Source of the DNA: Schoenoplectus triqueter
Taxonomy: Eukaryota > Streptophyta > Magnoliopsida > Poales > Cyperaceae
Direction: 5' to 3'
DNA length: 64,000 bases
NCBI GenBank assembly: GCA_964058805.1
Contig: CAXKVV010000596.1
Location: 1-64,000, forward strand
Shown here one piece after another: positions 48,357 through 61,200 of the stretch; position 1 is the stretch's first letter, and each line of letters begins with the position of its first letter. The translations under genes and the position numbers were made by a program. The notes beneath the pieces were generated by a model that was given only the letters and a program-made list of their open reading frames with translations, did not search any database and was not told the origin of the DNA.

Positions 48357-49345
48357 GAAAGTTGACTAACCAATATAAATTTAAATTTAAATATAATTAT
48401 ATATTTTTAGTTAAGCCCATAAATATTGATGGATTTATGCTCATGCCTCGCGGTGAGTGCGTGCGCGTAGAAAGAATTTGTCTATTCTACTTTCACAAGT
48501 ATCTCTGCTAAAATGCTTTCTTTTCAAATTTGAAAATTTTGCGTGCAAAATTTGGAATCAAGTAGTTCAAAAAATATTTTAATTTTATTAATATTAAAAT
48601 TTTGTTTGTATTTTAATAATTTTTCAAGATGATCCTAAAATTCGTATGTCAAAAAGAGTAATATAAAAATATTAAAATAGTAAAAAGTTTTTACAAATGA
48701 TAATAACTAGGTATTCTATAACTTTTTAATATATTTTTGAGCTATTTCGGTCAATATTTTGAGCATAAAATTTTAAAATTTAAATTGTAAAATTTCTGCT
48801 GAGATATTTAGAAAAGTACTATATATCTATATTTATCTATTCTATATTATAAACAACATATATACTAAATTTTGTTTGTATTTTATATTATAAAAACATA
48901 GCTATTCTATATTACAAACAACATATATACTTAATTATTTCATTAATGTTCAGTTTTTTTTTGAACTTTTTTTTAAATTGACAATGAGTATTAAATATCT
49001 ATAATGATGAACAGTTCAGATTTTGATAAAAAAATATTTTGTTTTTAATCTTTTATCATGCATTAATAGATGGTCTAAAAAGAAAAGTTATAATATTTTA
49101 TTATAAAAAAGAAATTTATCCATTGAACAATCTTATTCGGAAAAAAATTATGTTTCATAATTTATCTTTATTAAATAATTAACTGGTATTATTTAAAAAT
49201 TTAAGGGTCTTTGTGATTAATTTAAATATAAATTATATCTAAGTAAAATATATTAATTTTAAAAAAAATATTATTACATATAATATTTAAAAAAATAATA
49301 GAGTTCCGTGCAGACGGGCGGATTTTTTTTCTAGTATTAAAAACG
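48357..49345. mobile_element. ~1-kb repeat, tandem copy 2, Helitron-like 3' end
   Basis: Diverged duplicate of 47071-48050, separated from it by about 300 bp of unrelated sequence (48051-48356) that contains a 'gacattgacggatcc' to 'gctccgccc' TE-like remnant. The 3' end has 'ccgtgcagacgg', T8 and CTAG at 49331-49334 followed by T. Similarity to copy 1 extends about 13 bp beyond CTAG, so either the true end lies a little further or target sequences are alike. It contains a near-duplicate 'gtgcgtgcgcgtagaaa' / 'gtgtgcgcgcgtagaaa' block. No coding. Confidence 0.62.
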
Positions 49346-50225
49346 AACTGGTCCCCCGTACTGCTTTTAAATAGTGATTGGCGTTTTGGATATTGATAAA
49401 GGATTAAAGGGTAGGGAAATGGAAGCTGCAGCCGAGAATACTGATGTACGAATCGATTACATATTTACATGAATGCAGCATTGGAAAGTGCAGAGAAGAG
49501 AACCACTGCCACTGGATGAAAGAAGGAATGAGGCTAAAGGCTAAAGCGGTGACTTGTCCCCTCGCCAATCATGTGGGGCCCACGAAACAGGTGATGCTGC
49601 TGAAGTGCTGATGCACAATGGAGTTGGTTAGAGATATGCACTTTTGCTTTTAGGTGTAGGCGTCTCATCCGGGATCTCATCAATCATCAATGCCATTTTG
49701 ATTGCCTGTGGCGTTTGTGACGAACATATATATATTCTCAAACAAATTATGATAAAATTACAAATACATGATATGCATGAGCATGATGCATCTTATTCTT
49801 AACAAGGAAGTAAAAGCATTGATATTCTTACTCGAATAAAGCATGATTTATCTCAAAATTAATATTTTTGAATAGTTCGCATATCAAATGTATAGTGGGT
49901 AATATTCCTAAATGCAGAATTGTGCCAAAATCCGTATGCTCTCTTAATTATTAACGATTTTTTTAACTCCAGCAGCGTGTCATTGGCTACACATTCGTGT
50001 ACTCACAGAGTGCACAGAAAAATGCAAAAAGGTGTTATAAATGTGTTGTTGCCACCGAAGTAATGGCCCATGACTCCATTAGACATGATCACAGATCACC
50101 TAACCTGGCTGGTTAGCGGTGACACCTAGCAAACCTCATGAGTTCCTGCCGCACTTTCCAAATATAGTTCTCTCCAGTATTCTATCCAAATGGAGCAGTC
50201 CATTGTCCTAATACGAGAGTATATA
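49346..50225. other. Intergenic sequence, no gene recognised
   Basis: Base composition is closer to that of genic DNA from 49370 to 49720 but no long open frame or splice pattern was found. Confidence 0.45.
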
Positions 50226-51120
50226 TAGGGCTGTCACGAAAACTCTAGTCCGTGATCGCTCGTGACTTGCTCATAGTCGACTCATATTTAGTTCGTTCAT
50301 TAAATTTATTAAGTTAATGAGTCAAATTTGTGTTAGATTTGTCTCAACTCACTAATCTCGTTAGACTTATTAAACTATTTATTCATTACTAGTATTTTGT
50401 CCGTATGTTATTACGGTGATGTCTTTTAAAAATATAAAAATTCATATCTTCATGTAAAAAATAAAAATAATTTAGTAATTAATATAACTTTTAATTATTA
50501 ATATAAAATAAATACAGAATTGAGAGAAAAATTTGACATTTAGAATTTAAGGAAAGTTAAAATTTATAATTGATCGCAATCTAAGAAAAAAGAAAACAAA
50601 ATAGAACAATTATACTCCTAAATTATGCAGTATTTCATGTAACAATCAAAATTGAGAGAAAAATTATAACTTCAACACAAATGACCATAGAGAGTAATTT
50701 TATTTGACGAATAATTCAATCTGATGACTGATATTAGCTATACAAATTTAACAAAAAATCTAGACCGTTGCAGGATCAAAACACTTACGTGCTTAATAAG
50801 GAGTTGAGATAGAAGTTATATTATTCTATTTTGATTTTTTATGTATTATATAAGTTATAATTCTATATATATGAAATAATTATATAAAGTGTATAACATT
50901 TTTGTTGTCATTGATTCTTGCTAGTTTTTTAATTTTGATATAAAATATTTATATAAAATACTATTTATTTTGAAATGAGTTGTTAATGAGCCACTCGGCT
51001 CGATCGTTAACTTAATTAGTCAATCTCAAACTTATATTTTTAAATCGTTAAATTAACGAGCCAATTTTAAGTTTGATCTAGCTCTATTCAACTCGGCTTA
51101 TTTATGAAGAGTACGTGCTA
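50226..51120. mobile_element. hAT-like left end and Helitron-like inverted end, nested TE remnants
   Basis: 'tagggctgtcacg' at 50226 resembles the left terminus of the hAT MITE at 43699, but no matching right terminus or target duplication was found. About 160 bp further, 'actagtattttgtccgt.tgttattacgg' on the complement is a hairpin plus CTAG|T, as at a Helitron 3' end reading leftward. 'ctcggctcgatcgttaa' and 'gagccaatttt' near 50995-51065 may be the interior of the first element. Interpretation as one element interrupted by another is tentative. Confidence 0.35.
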
Positions 51121-52234
51121 CAAAAAAATGTAGCAATTCAAAATTCTAACTTATTTGATTTATATCTTCTGCTGTGTACATGGTACATGGCATAACTCCC
51201 AAAGAAGCATTTTAGATTTGAAAACACACTAAATTACTTTTAATTTTCAATCACTTTTTCTAATAACGTTTAGGATCCGGATAAGCTACTTTTGGTCCAA
51301 AATTGTGAGCATTGCCTTGTTTCTTGCACCCCTCTCTGAGTGCTGGGCTGTTTCAAAAATTTAAATCATATGTTGGTTGAGTGGTGTCATGCATAATGGT
51401 TCCTTTAAAGGAAACCCTTAGAAGCGAGTTTGTATTATTTCGTTATTTAGAATGTCTAGAATTAAATTTGCATTTTTGGCAAAATTATATCCTCTTTAAG
51501 TTCTTTACGGTTATTTTATTTTGAACCGTTCGATTGCCAATTTAACAATAATAAATCTCTCTACATCAAAATTCATATTTATATTTTCACACAGCCAATC
51601 AAATTAAAATAAACTGTTCATATCTCTCTACGGTCCTACGGAGATCTCCGCACAACAGACTCTCCATAGAAAATGCGGTTCCTACTTTTACTACCACGAC
51701 ACACCACGACACAAATTATTAACAGATCTTTTGATTTGTGAGCTCATTTAAGCAAGTCAATGCTTTTAAAATAAGCAAGATCTGCACATGGACTTAAAGT
51801 TAATTAAGAAGATTTAAGTCCATTTCAGTAATTTTAAATCATGGGGCACACGGGTCTAGGTCCAATCATACAATCCTGACTTGATAGAGAATTAACTTTT
51901 ATAGTAATAATATAGTTTTGGGGGGAGATTTTTTTGCATATTGTGACTAGTCAAAGAGACCTTGGGCTGCACAATTTAAAGAAGTTCCAGTCGATATCAT
52001 ATTGATATTAGTAAAAAAATAGGCAATTAGCAGAGAGATCGCTTGACACCCACTGTCAAAAAAAATTTCTGAAAAAAAACAGAGCTTATTTTGGTTGATA
52101 TTGACATTAGATTTTTTTTTCCTTTGCTTCTCATATATTTTTATACAACTATGATCTACGGATAAATTTGCTGTTGGCTCACTGCAAATGGGCCCTCATG
52201 AACTTGTATTAATCTGAATATGAATATATATAGG
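51121..52234. other. Intergenic sequence, no gene recognised
   Basis: No recognisable coding, repeats or RNA genes. Confidence 0.5.
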
Positions 52235-52244
52235 TTTCCATCTC

Positions 52245-53540
52245 GGGGGTGCTATGGGCAGCGTCAAATTGATTTGAACAGAGTCACTCTTTTGTTAATA
52301 GATAAACTTGCTCTTAATTAATTACTTCCTCGATAGTAGCTGCAGCAATTAACTTATTATGTTGATAAACCTAATTAGAGTAGAGGAACTGCCACGATCA
52401 GGAAAAAAAAAAGTGCAGGGCCATCATTTCTCTCAACTGAACAAGAAATAAAGAGCAAAAAAAAAAACAGAGACTTAATTCATTTTCTCTCAACTTTGAT
52501 TTGAACAGAGTCCTATTTGTACATGACAATTTATGGTCACAATGGATCTTTAATGCGCACACCAAATGAGAAACTGAAAAAAAAAATTATATTATTGGAT
52601 CAAATGCATTCACAGGAGGATTGATACTAGAAAAGTAAGTGTACAAATTACAATAAATAATGGTGATGATAAAATGGCAAAACCGCAAGAAGAGTTTTAT
52701 AAGAAGTATCAAAAAGTGACCTATGGATAAGAAAGAATTTGCTCAGCAAAAAAATAACCGAGCTCATCAATCAAACTAATGTATTATTTGAGCCAACGGA
52801 AAGATCTCACAAGGATAATACTAAAAAGTCGAAGAAAAAAAGATTTAAGTGAATAGATAGAGTCCTTCGCAATTTGAAATTGTTGAAGCTACACTTCAAC
52901 ATAACTCCTCTAGATTTAATGGTCAGAATAATGAAGTGTGATATAGAGACAATACCTCACGCTGTAACCAATGAAGAAGACATGCTTACCTGCATTGATT
53001 TAAATGATATTCCTAATTTTGATTTTTTTAGTACAATGTAATTTTAGTTTAGTTTTAGTTTCAGTTTAAAAAAATTGCATGTATTTAATGTTCTAAGTGT
53101 ATCAGCATTATGCATTAAAACATTAATTTTGTATGGTGTGATGAACTATATATTAATCTTATTTGAGTACAAATAAACTTTTGAATTTTTCATATCTATG
53201 TTATTGATTTGTAAATCATGTTTTGAAATGATCAATTTTATAAAAAAAATTAAATAATTAAATTTAAATTGACTTCATTCTTTAATTTTTTAATATCAAA
53301 TTTCAATTCTTCATTCCATAATATTTGCGGACTTGGACTGGAGAGCAAATTGTTGAACATAAATGAAAAATTTCATTAAATTGAAAAGTTAATATATAAA
53401 TGAAACCCGGCGGTAACACAAAAAAATATGATAAGTTAATTACCGCAGCCACTATCGAAAAAGTGATTAATTAGGAGTAAATTTGTTTATTAACAAAAAG
53501 TGACTCTGTCCAAATCAATTTGACTATGCACATAGCACCC
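52245..53540. mobile_element. Non-autonomous Mutator-like element with 10-bp target duplication
   Basis: About 78-bp terminal inverted repeats: the left begins 'gggggtgctatggg', the right ends 'gcacatagcaccc', and both contain 'tcaaattgatttg.acagagt' and a 'tttgttaata.a.aaa.tt.ctc' block. Direct repeats 'tttccatctc' lie immediately outside (52235-52244 and 53541-53550). Long terminal repeats with a 9-11-bp duplication are the hallmark of Mutator-like elements. The 1.1-kb interior has no transposase. Around 52650-53040 it has a less AT-rich purine-biased segment that could be captured host sequence, but no protein family is recognised. Confidence 0.9.
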
Positions 53541-53550
53541 TTTCCATCTC

Positions 53551-54165
53551 CGGATATTTCTGTTATTTATAGTTGTTAGTTAGGGGCTTATGGCGCTTAA
53601 ATAAAAAAATAAAAAAAAAATGTCGCAGGGTTTTGTAACATACAGATTGTGAAATAGAGTGCAGAGAATTGACAAATTCCAAACATTCCATCAGAGATAT
53701 ATTTTTTCCTTTTTAATTTATCACATGTTGACATGAATTCCTGTCGTAAATTAAGTCCCTTGTAAAACTAACCAGACTTGACCAGTTGAAGGGATTTGTC
53801 AGCGTTGAATTCCTGCCTTCTACAGTAATATTTTTCCGACATCACTCTACAATACAACAAATGATGTCTATTTATTTGTAGTAAATGGCTCTGTTCTTCG
53901 TTTTACTAGGGGGTGGATTTTTCTTGTACCGTGATTTACTTGTGTTAATTATAGTTTCAGGGCTATATGCCTTTTATTAAAAAAAAAGCTCTGTTCTTCT
54001 ACAGGTGCGTTGATCATAGCCGTTCATTCGTAGTCACAAAGAATTAATTAGTTAGTTACTTACCCCTCAATCCTCATGAGATGTGTATATATAGCTTGTG
54101 GCTTGTGCAGTTGTGCTGACCGCTGACCGCTGATGCTGGGAAAAAAGTCAAATCCGTTTAATTAA
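53551..54165. other. Intergenic sequence, no gene recognised
   Basis: No recognisable coding or repeats. Confidence 0.5.
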
Positions 54166-54628
54166 GGGAAAATTAGTTCCATGTCATTTCAAAACTTTAA
54201 ATTTAGCAAAATGCCACTTCAAAATTTTAACTCCCTCTAATGCCACCCTAAAATAAGTTTATTTAGTTTTTTACCACACTTATATATTTTTTGTTTATTT
54301 TTAATTAAGTTCAGTAAAATATCACTGCTTATAGTCTGAAATTTGCTTTATGCATTACGCATTTTGCAGAGATATCAACGATTTTAACAGACGAAATTAG
54401 TAGGAAAAGATATATCAGACAAAAATGAGGGTATTTTTGGAATTAAAAAAATACATCCCAAAAATACAGTGATATTTTACTGAATTTAATTAAAAATGAA
54501 CAAAAAATATATAAGTGTGGTAAAAAACTAAATAAATTTATTTTAAAATGACATTAGAGGGAGTTAAAATTTTGAAGTGATATTTTGTTAAATTTAAAAT
54601 TTTAAAATGACATGAAATTAATTTTCCC
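54166..54628. mobile_element. Fold-back MITE (463 bp)
   Basis: 'gggaaaattagttccatgtc' at the left pairs with 'gacatgaaattaattttccc' at the right, and pairing continues for about 165 bp on each side ('aagtgtggtaaaaaact' against 'agttttttaccacactt'). The unpaired centre is about 130 bp. The flanks are both AATTA-rich, so the target duplication is ambiguous. Unrelated in sequence to the fold-backs at 34-41 kb. Confidence 0.88.
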
Positions 54629-55734
54629 AATAATTAATTATAGATAAGTAGCTAGAGCAAATAATAAATAATAATACATTGACATCCTCTCACACATCAC
54701 ATCACCCATGCAAACAAAAGATTTGAAAGAACGAAAAATATGTGTCTTGCTCTTGCCCTTTTGCCAAGGAAAAGTAAACGTTTCCACTGGACGGGATCAC
54801 TGTATTATTTGCTTGGGAGACTAACTTTTACACCACAAATTTTCTACTGATATGGCCATTAACAATCTTTGCAGTAGCAGCTCAAGAACAATAATTGTAA
54901 CAATATCACAGGAATGTTAAAGAAATTTTGCCATTGGCATTGAGCATCTGTAACTTGGGAACTTATTTATTCATAAAATATAAGTTGTTAAAGTTAAAAT
55001 AAGGGCCGGACCTTTATTTTTCTGAAAAAAAAAGAGAAAAATGAATATAAGTTGTTTAAGCCTCTATGAAAAGTTGGTCCGGAAAAAGCTTCAATATTTA
55101 TACTAGAATAGAAAGTATAGCGAGCAGTTAACTTATTTGACCTTATGGAAGGTTTTTGTATAACCCATTTATATTTTTAGTTTATGCATTAATTAGTGTC
55201 ACAACATATATTTGACATTTTAAAATATGGTTGATGAGAGCATTAGGTGCAATTGAAGTAATAAAAAAATATTTTTAATCATTAAGTGGTTGCACGGCAT
55301 TTATAATTTTAATCTCGGCAAATAGTGCTAAAATATTATTATAAAGACTAAAGTAAAACTAAAGTGAGCTTTATGCTCTCTACAAATTGAACTATATTAT
55401 TATAACATAAACGCTTGGCACTTCTATTAAATTAGATCCTCTTATGATTTGTTGGTTTAATTTAGGTAAATTTATATATTGATGTTAGTGTTGAGCACAA
55501 GCAACAATGTAAAAATCAGGGGCAGAACATGAATATTATATCATTGAGGTCAAATTTATAATTTTCCCCTTTATGTTAAATTGATATTTAATAAGCAACT
55601 CTAAATAAATTCAACGTGTTATTTTATTTTGGGAAAGGGATCACTTAGACAATAGTTATTTTAATAATTTTAATAACGAATCTTTAAAGAAATATATATT
55701 TTTTTAAAATAAAAAAAATAATGAATATATTCTT
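54629..55734. other. AT-rich intergenic sequence, no gene recognised
   Basis: No recognisable coding or repeats. Confidence 0.5.
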
Positions 55735-55915
55735 CTATTTATAGATTGATGATGATTTAAATTTCATATAATTTCATTATTGTTTGATAGTTTATCAAAG
55801 ACCGTTAAATTAGTCTTTGATGATCTTTGATTATCATTTTGATGGTCTCTGATGAACTAAAAAATAATAATAAAATTATATAAAATTTGAACACCATCAA
55901 TTTATAAATAAAAAA
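55735..55915. repeat. Inverted repeat, probable small MITE remnant
   Basis: Arms of about 65 bp ('atttatagattgatg' against 'catcaatttataaat', then 'aatttcatataatttcatta' against 'taataaaattatataaaatt') enclose an 80-bp centre that itself contains 'tcaaagac...gtctttga'. Confidence 0.65.
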
Positions 55916-56639
55916 ATATATCTATAAGTTTTTTATTTTTATTTTTTTTATATTTCAAATTATTTTTATTATTTTTATATTTATTTAAAAATTTATTGTT
56001 AAAAATATCAAGATAATCATTGTCAAATCCTTCTCTTTTATTTTCGACAAAAATGCTATACATTTTATTTTGTATCATGCTACCCACAACAGTAAAAAAT
56101 AATTTACTGTAAAAAATGGATAGTTACACTACTACATCTACATTAGTTTGTGGCCTTGTGGGACAATTCAGAAGTGCACATGAATTTAAAGGATAATCAA
56201 GTGAAATTGACTTGCAAGGCTCCCACTTTCAAGCATTCATTGCCTTCCTCTTCACGGCTTCAAGTAAACCCTCCTCTCTCAATTCTCAACAAAAGAAAAA
56301 AAATCCCCTCTTCTCTCTCACTACTTGTTTCGACTTTTCTTTTCGCATTTGCTCTCCATCTCCAAGCCACCATGTTATCCAGTTCCTAGATTATTCCCCC
56401 TGTTTCTATCCGTCTCTCTCTCACAAGTTACAACTCGCAGCGGCGCTTCTGTCTGTTCTTATCTCATCTCCGCTTGTTTGTTCTTTTGTCGTGTTCCACA
56501 AAAAAAGAGAAATTAATATTTTTATGCGACCCACTTTTCCTGAATTATTATATTCTTTGGTGTAGTTTGTCATTTTCTCGCTGCTCTGGCTTGGCCCCTT
56601 GTTTGGAGGCGAAATAAACATACTTTATTGCTTTCTTCT

Positions 56640-57653
56640 TGGAAGCAGTGCTCTCTGTAGTGTACCAGCTGTTCTTTTCTTTAGTTTCAGTTCTCAGGAA
56701 AAAGGAGAAGAGTTTCGAGAGTTTCGAGAGAGAGAGAGAGAGAGGCAGAGAGAGCATGATTCTTTTGTGGATTCGTAAAAGGTTAGCATATGTTATTTTT
56801 TTTCCTTCTGTTTTTGGTAATCATCTCAAATAGAAATACAAGCCGTTGGACTATTGTTTGAATGATGTTTTCATTCTATTTAGCGCATTCAATAAGTTCA
56901 TTTCTGTGCTTTTTAATTGCTTTCCTTAATTTGGTGCTGGATAAACTCAACATCTATGTTCATTTTAGCGCCACTGAATGAACATTTGATAATCACAAAT
57001 TTACTTTTTTAAAGAAAATTAGTAAATTAATAAAGTTCCTTTCCTGAGCTTCTAATTCTGTTTTCCTTATTTTTATTCTTTTTGAAAAAAAAGAAAATTC
57101 TATATCGTTTTCATTTCACTTCACTCCCTGTTGTAATGGTTGGTTCGCTATCGGTTTCCAACTAACAACTAAATTGCCATATTCTACCTTAATTATTAGC
57201 TGGTTTCTTATAAACGTACTGTTTACATTCTTTGTTTGGGGATAGTTTTAGTTTTTTTTTTTGCTCTGTACCCCACTTGTACAATGTACTATATGTTGCT
57301 TCTGATTCTGATTTTAGGGGCACCTCTTTTGCTTTTGTAATTGTACCTAAAAGCTAGTTCCGTTTGTTGTCTTGTAAGTTTGACATCTTTATAATTTTGT
57401 CGCCATTGCATTGTTAGAAGAAAAAAGTATTTTCAATTTCCTATGTACAATCTTGGGCAAAATATTTCCTTCTTTTTTGACATACATAGCTTCTAGATAA
57501 TTTTCTTTTTTTTGCTTTGTTATATATGTAATTCTTCAGAGTTCAGGGTTTTATTATTTATTGACATGATGTACTTTTCTAATCTAATGCATTACGTTTC
57601 CTGTATTTTGTAGGTTCTGATACAAAGATTGAACTTCGTTTCACTCAGTGCAA
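56640..57653 (+). promoter_or_regulatory. 5' leader of the EDR4-like gene with probable leader intron (56782-57613)
   Basis: A GA-repeat leader segment (56715-56754) is followed by a donor-like 'aaag|gttagc' at 56781/56782. An acceptor 'ttttgtag|gttctg' lies at 57613/57614, 40 bp before the start codon. The 832 bases between are T-rich, as plant introns are. In the joined leader an ATG at 56756 would open a 10-codon upstream frame that crosses the junction and stops at 57618-57620. The CT-rich stretch at 56270-56470 may be promoter or further leader. The transcription start is not visible. Confidence 0.5.
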
Positions 57654-59408
57654 ATGGCCAGTAATTCAGGTAAAATTCGATTTGTAAGATGCCCCAAGTG
57701 CCTCCAGCTTTTAATTGAATACTCCACTGTTCCACTGTACCAATGCGGTGGATGTGGTACAGTTCTGAAAGGTACAAAATAATTAAGTCTCTCACTTACT
57801 GAGTGATAGTTTCATTTCACTACACACCAACAAATCCTAATTCCATTTCTTCTTCTTTTTTTTTCAGCTAAAAATAGAAATGCAGATGGAGATAATCCTG
57901 ATTTGAATTTGGATGAACCTCAAAACCCTCTGAATAATAGTTCAGAAAATGTTTCACCTGATAGCTTATCAATCTTCTCAACTGAGCCCAATAACACACC
58001 TTCTTCATCAATTGCACATCCATCAGACCCTTCAGAAGATGAATTCAAGTCACCTCCTTTTACAAACAGCTCACCTGCCAAAATAATCTTTAACCAGAAT
58101 GAACGTCTGTTGGAGCCATCAGAAGATGAACTTAAGGCAACTCCTGTTATCAACAATTCGCCTCCCGGAGAAGTTACTGATGCTCCCAAAATTCCAAAGG
58201 AAAAAACTTCAAGTGTGGAAGAAGAGAGAGATGAAATGCAAAATACACAAAGTGTTTTATCAGAAGAGGACATGATGAGTAGGTGTTCAAATGCTTATGA
58301 TGGAAGCATCTCTTCTTCTGACGAAGGCAAGATCAATATTCACGATAGAAGCTACTATCTCCAAAAGTCAAGACGAACCTTTCGGAAGAAGGCACCGGCT
58401 GGTGACAAACGAAAAGATAAAGAAGGGCTTCCTCCTAGGCCACCCAATGAGAAGTTCGGTATGAGATATGGTGGAGATGAGGTTGAGGAAGCAGTTTCGC
58501 TTGATTCAACTGATTTTCAAATCATTCGAAGTCTCATTGAAAGTGATGTTCCTCATCTGTCATTAATTGACAAATATAAAAAAGCAGATCACCGTGATAG
58601 GTTGAGAAAAATGGATGAGCTGAGGGATAAACTCAATAAATTCGCGAAACAAAGAGAGGGAGAGATTATGTACCACCAGGATGGAATTGATTCAACCCAA
58701 AGGTTTTACCACCAAAACCCAAGGAGTCAACAAAGCCCTCTCTGTTTCGATTTGAGACACAATTCTGAGCAGCTGAAACCACCATACACATATATACCCT
58801 CACCTTTACCATCCTCTCATTATGCGTGCGTGCATTGCACAAATGGGCTATTTAGACCAAATTCGTGCAACCTATGTGCCTCCTCATCTTTTCCCAGTAG
58901 CCCAATAAGCATCGATCAGGAATCGACCAAGTCAAGTTCAAGGGAAAAAAGGGCACTTATGAGAAAGCACATTTGCCGGCCTATTTTTGGTGGCACTCCA
59001 TATGTGATATGTGGAAATTGTTTCACTTTGCTCCAGGTTCCTTCAACCATTCTAATTGCAAAGAAAAGGTTGGTAGAATTGCAATGCGGCAGCTGCTCAG
59101 AGGTCCTTGGAGTACCATTGCCTTTGAAAAAATTCACTGATAAAAAGGTTGTGACTGACTTGCATGGTACTGGTATGCAAAGAGGCCCAGTACCTTCAAA
59201 CGCAAATTATGGTGCCTCTTGTTCTAGAAGTTATTCAATCGGGGGAGAATCGGCATTTAGTGGACAGGAAGAAGCTACATTATCTTCTCTTCATAGGTTG
59301 ATGGGGTATAATTCAGCTACCGAATTGTTATATTCACACAAGGATGTAGGGTACGATAGTTTTGAATCCATGGTGCCACATTCTCGCACGCGGCCTAAGA
59401 ATACCTAG
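57654..59408 (+). CDS. EDR4-like zinc-ribbon protein (DUF3133 family), 552 aa
   Basis: Two coding exons, 57654-57771 and 57868-59408, are joined across a 96-bp intron (GT at 57772, 'ttttcag' ending 57867); the frame continues as ...VLKA KNRN.... Residues 13/16 and 31/34 form an N-terminal CxxC-x14-CxxC zinc ribbon (RCPKCLQLL...QCGGCG), the hallmark of the ENHANCED DISEASE RESISTANCE 4 family. The middle is acidic and Ser/Pro-rich. A short helical segment, RLRKMDELRDKLNKF, lies near residues 280-295, like the family's 'LRKLDELKDQL' block. A third Cys set sits at 360/363 and 373/376. The DUF3133 zinc ribbon is around 405-460, with Cys 421/424 and 446/449. Arabidopsis EDR4 is reported to modulate EDR1 localisation and salicylate-dependent immunity; the same role here is an inference. 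No lesion is seen. Confidence 0.92.
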
Positions 59409-60102
59409 CTTTGGATGAATATATGAACACATTACACATGCTTAAATTTCAGAAGTTTTGTCCGACATTTGCAATTGTTAGAACATGTGAATTAAGTGTT
59501 TGGGTTTATGATAGCAGGGTAAATTTGTTTATTTTTTCCCTACCGCAGTGGCTTAGTGATTCATACAGTGTTGAGTTGTAATTTGTTTTAGCCATTTCAT
59601 GAGTAGGCATGTGCATATATTTGTTTTCGTTGTACTGTAAATCAATCAAAATTTGAGTATTTCTGACATTCTGGAGATTTTAAATATTGTACTTGCCTTA
59701 GCATGAAATGATATCGAATAAATGACATGCTATAAGGAGATTAATTAGTTTTCATCCCATTTTCTACATGTTAATCTGTTGTAAAGAAATATCTCACATT
59801 AAAATATTTTGTACATTTCAGTAAATTTTGGCCATAATATTAGTGTACAGCGAAGGTATAAACCTCCTTGAATGGGACAATCCAATAAGAAATAATGACA
59901 ACTGAGGGGAATGAATAAATCAAAATTATTCCGACAAGCAAAGGTTGAAAATCACATGCGAGCCCGTGCTATTTAGTGATATCTAGTGCATGTTCTCATT
60001 GTTTGATTTCATCGAAATGGACAAGAAATTTGAAGAAAAGAAGTTCAAAGAGGCCTCAACTTGGCCTCGTTACTATTACTTTGTAAGCTTGCAAGACATT
60101 AT
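59409..60102 (+). other. 3' flank of the EDR4-like gene
   Basis: T-rich sequence as expected for a plant 3' UTR. An AATAAA at 59718-59723 is a plausible poly(A) signal. Beyond about 59830 no function is recognised. Confidence 0.45.
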
Positions 60103-60437
60103 GGCTGCGTTTGATTTGTCAAAAATAATACTAACTTTAGAATAACAACTATTTTAATTTAAAGTTTGATCCAAACAAAATTAAGAATTTGAAATAGCTA
60201 AAAAAGAGATCTATTCTACTAACCCATCAAAACGAATGGTTTAGTAGAATTGTATTATTACTATTATTTTGGATATTAATAAAGAAATGTTCCATTCATT
60301 TTTATATTAATATTTTATTATTTATCACTTCAAATAATAGTAAATAATAGCTAATAAATAAATAATAATTAAGTAAAAATCATAATATGGAATAGTATTT
60401 TTTAATATTAAATAAAATGATAATCAATAATATAAAA

Positions 60438-60490
<53 letters not shown>

Positions 60491-61200
60491 AATAATCATT
60501 AGTATTAAAAATAATGATTAATTAACAGTCATAATACGAAATAATAATAAATAATAATAAATAAAATAATAATAAATAATATTAAATAAAATAATAAGAA
60601 ATAAATTAATAATCATTAGTACTAAATAAAATAATGAGTAATTAAATATCATAATATGGAATAATAATTTCTAATATTAAATAAAATAATAATTAATAAA
60701 TTAACAAAATAATAATTAGTAAAATAATAACCAATAGTATTAAACAAAACAATGATTTGTTAAAAATCATAATACGGAATAATAATTTTTAACATTAAAT
60801 AAAATAATAATTATGAAATTAATAACAAATAAATTAATGACCATTAATATTGAACAAAATAAATATTAATTAAAAAATCATAATATGGAATAATAATTTT
60901 TAGTATTAAATAAAATAATAATGAATAATATTAAATAAAATAATATCAGCAATATTAAATAAAATAATAATAACACTAATTAAAATAATAATCATTATAT
61001 TAAACAAAAAATAACTTATTTTTTTATTCATTTAGTTCATCATTATTCTTAAGTTACCATCCAAACAACATTTAACCCGAAATAGTAAAAATTAACAATC
61101 TTCTTACATTTTTCAAAATATCACTAATTTTACACTATTTTCAACTGCTAACCCAAAAGATACTATTTTTACACTAATCTTTCCACTATCCAAACGCACC
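60103..61200. mobile_element. TE-like block with 'gcgtttg' termini and AT-rich internal minisatellite
   Basis: The left end 'ggctgcgtttgatttg' and the complement of the right end 'ggtgcgtttggatag' are similar terminal inverted repeats, a type common in plant non-autonomous elements. No clear target duplication was found. Inside, 'cataata(t/c)ggaataataattt' type blocks recur at 60381, 60530, 60650, 60768 and 60879, so a 110-150-bp unit is repeated about five times. Confidence 0.5.
60434..60488. repeat. (AAAT)n microsatellite
   Basis: About 13 uninterrupted AAAT units inside the larger AT-rich block. Confidence 0.97.

Noticed and set aside
56150..56565. Plus-strand open frames upstream of the EDR4-like gene
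   Set aside because: CT-rich sequence of promoter/leader type; the frames overlap and have no recognisable protein features.
57920..58273. 117-codon minus-strand frame inside the EDR4-like coding exon
   Set aside because: Antisense shadow of the Ser/acidic-rich coding sequence.
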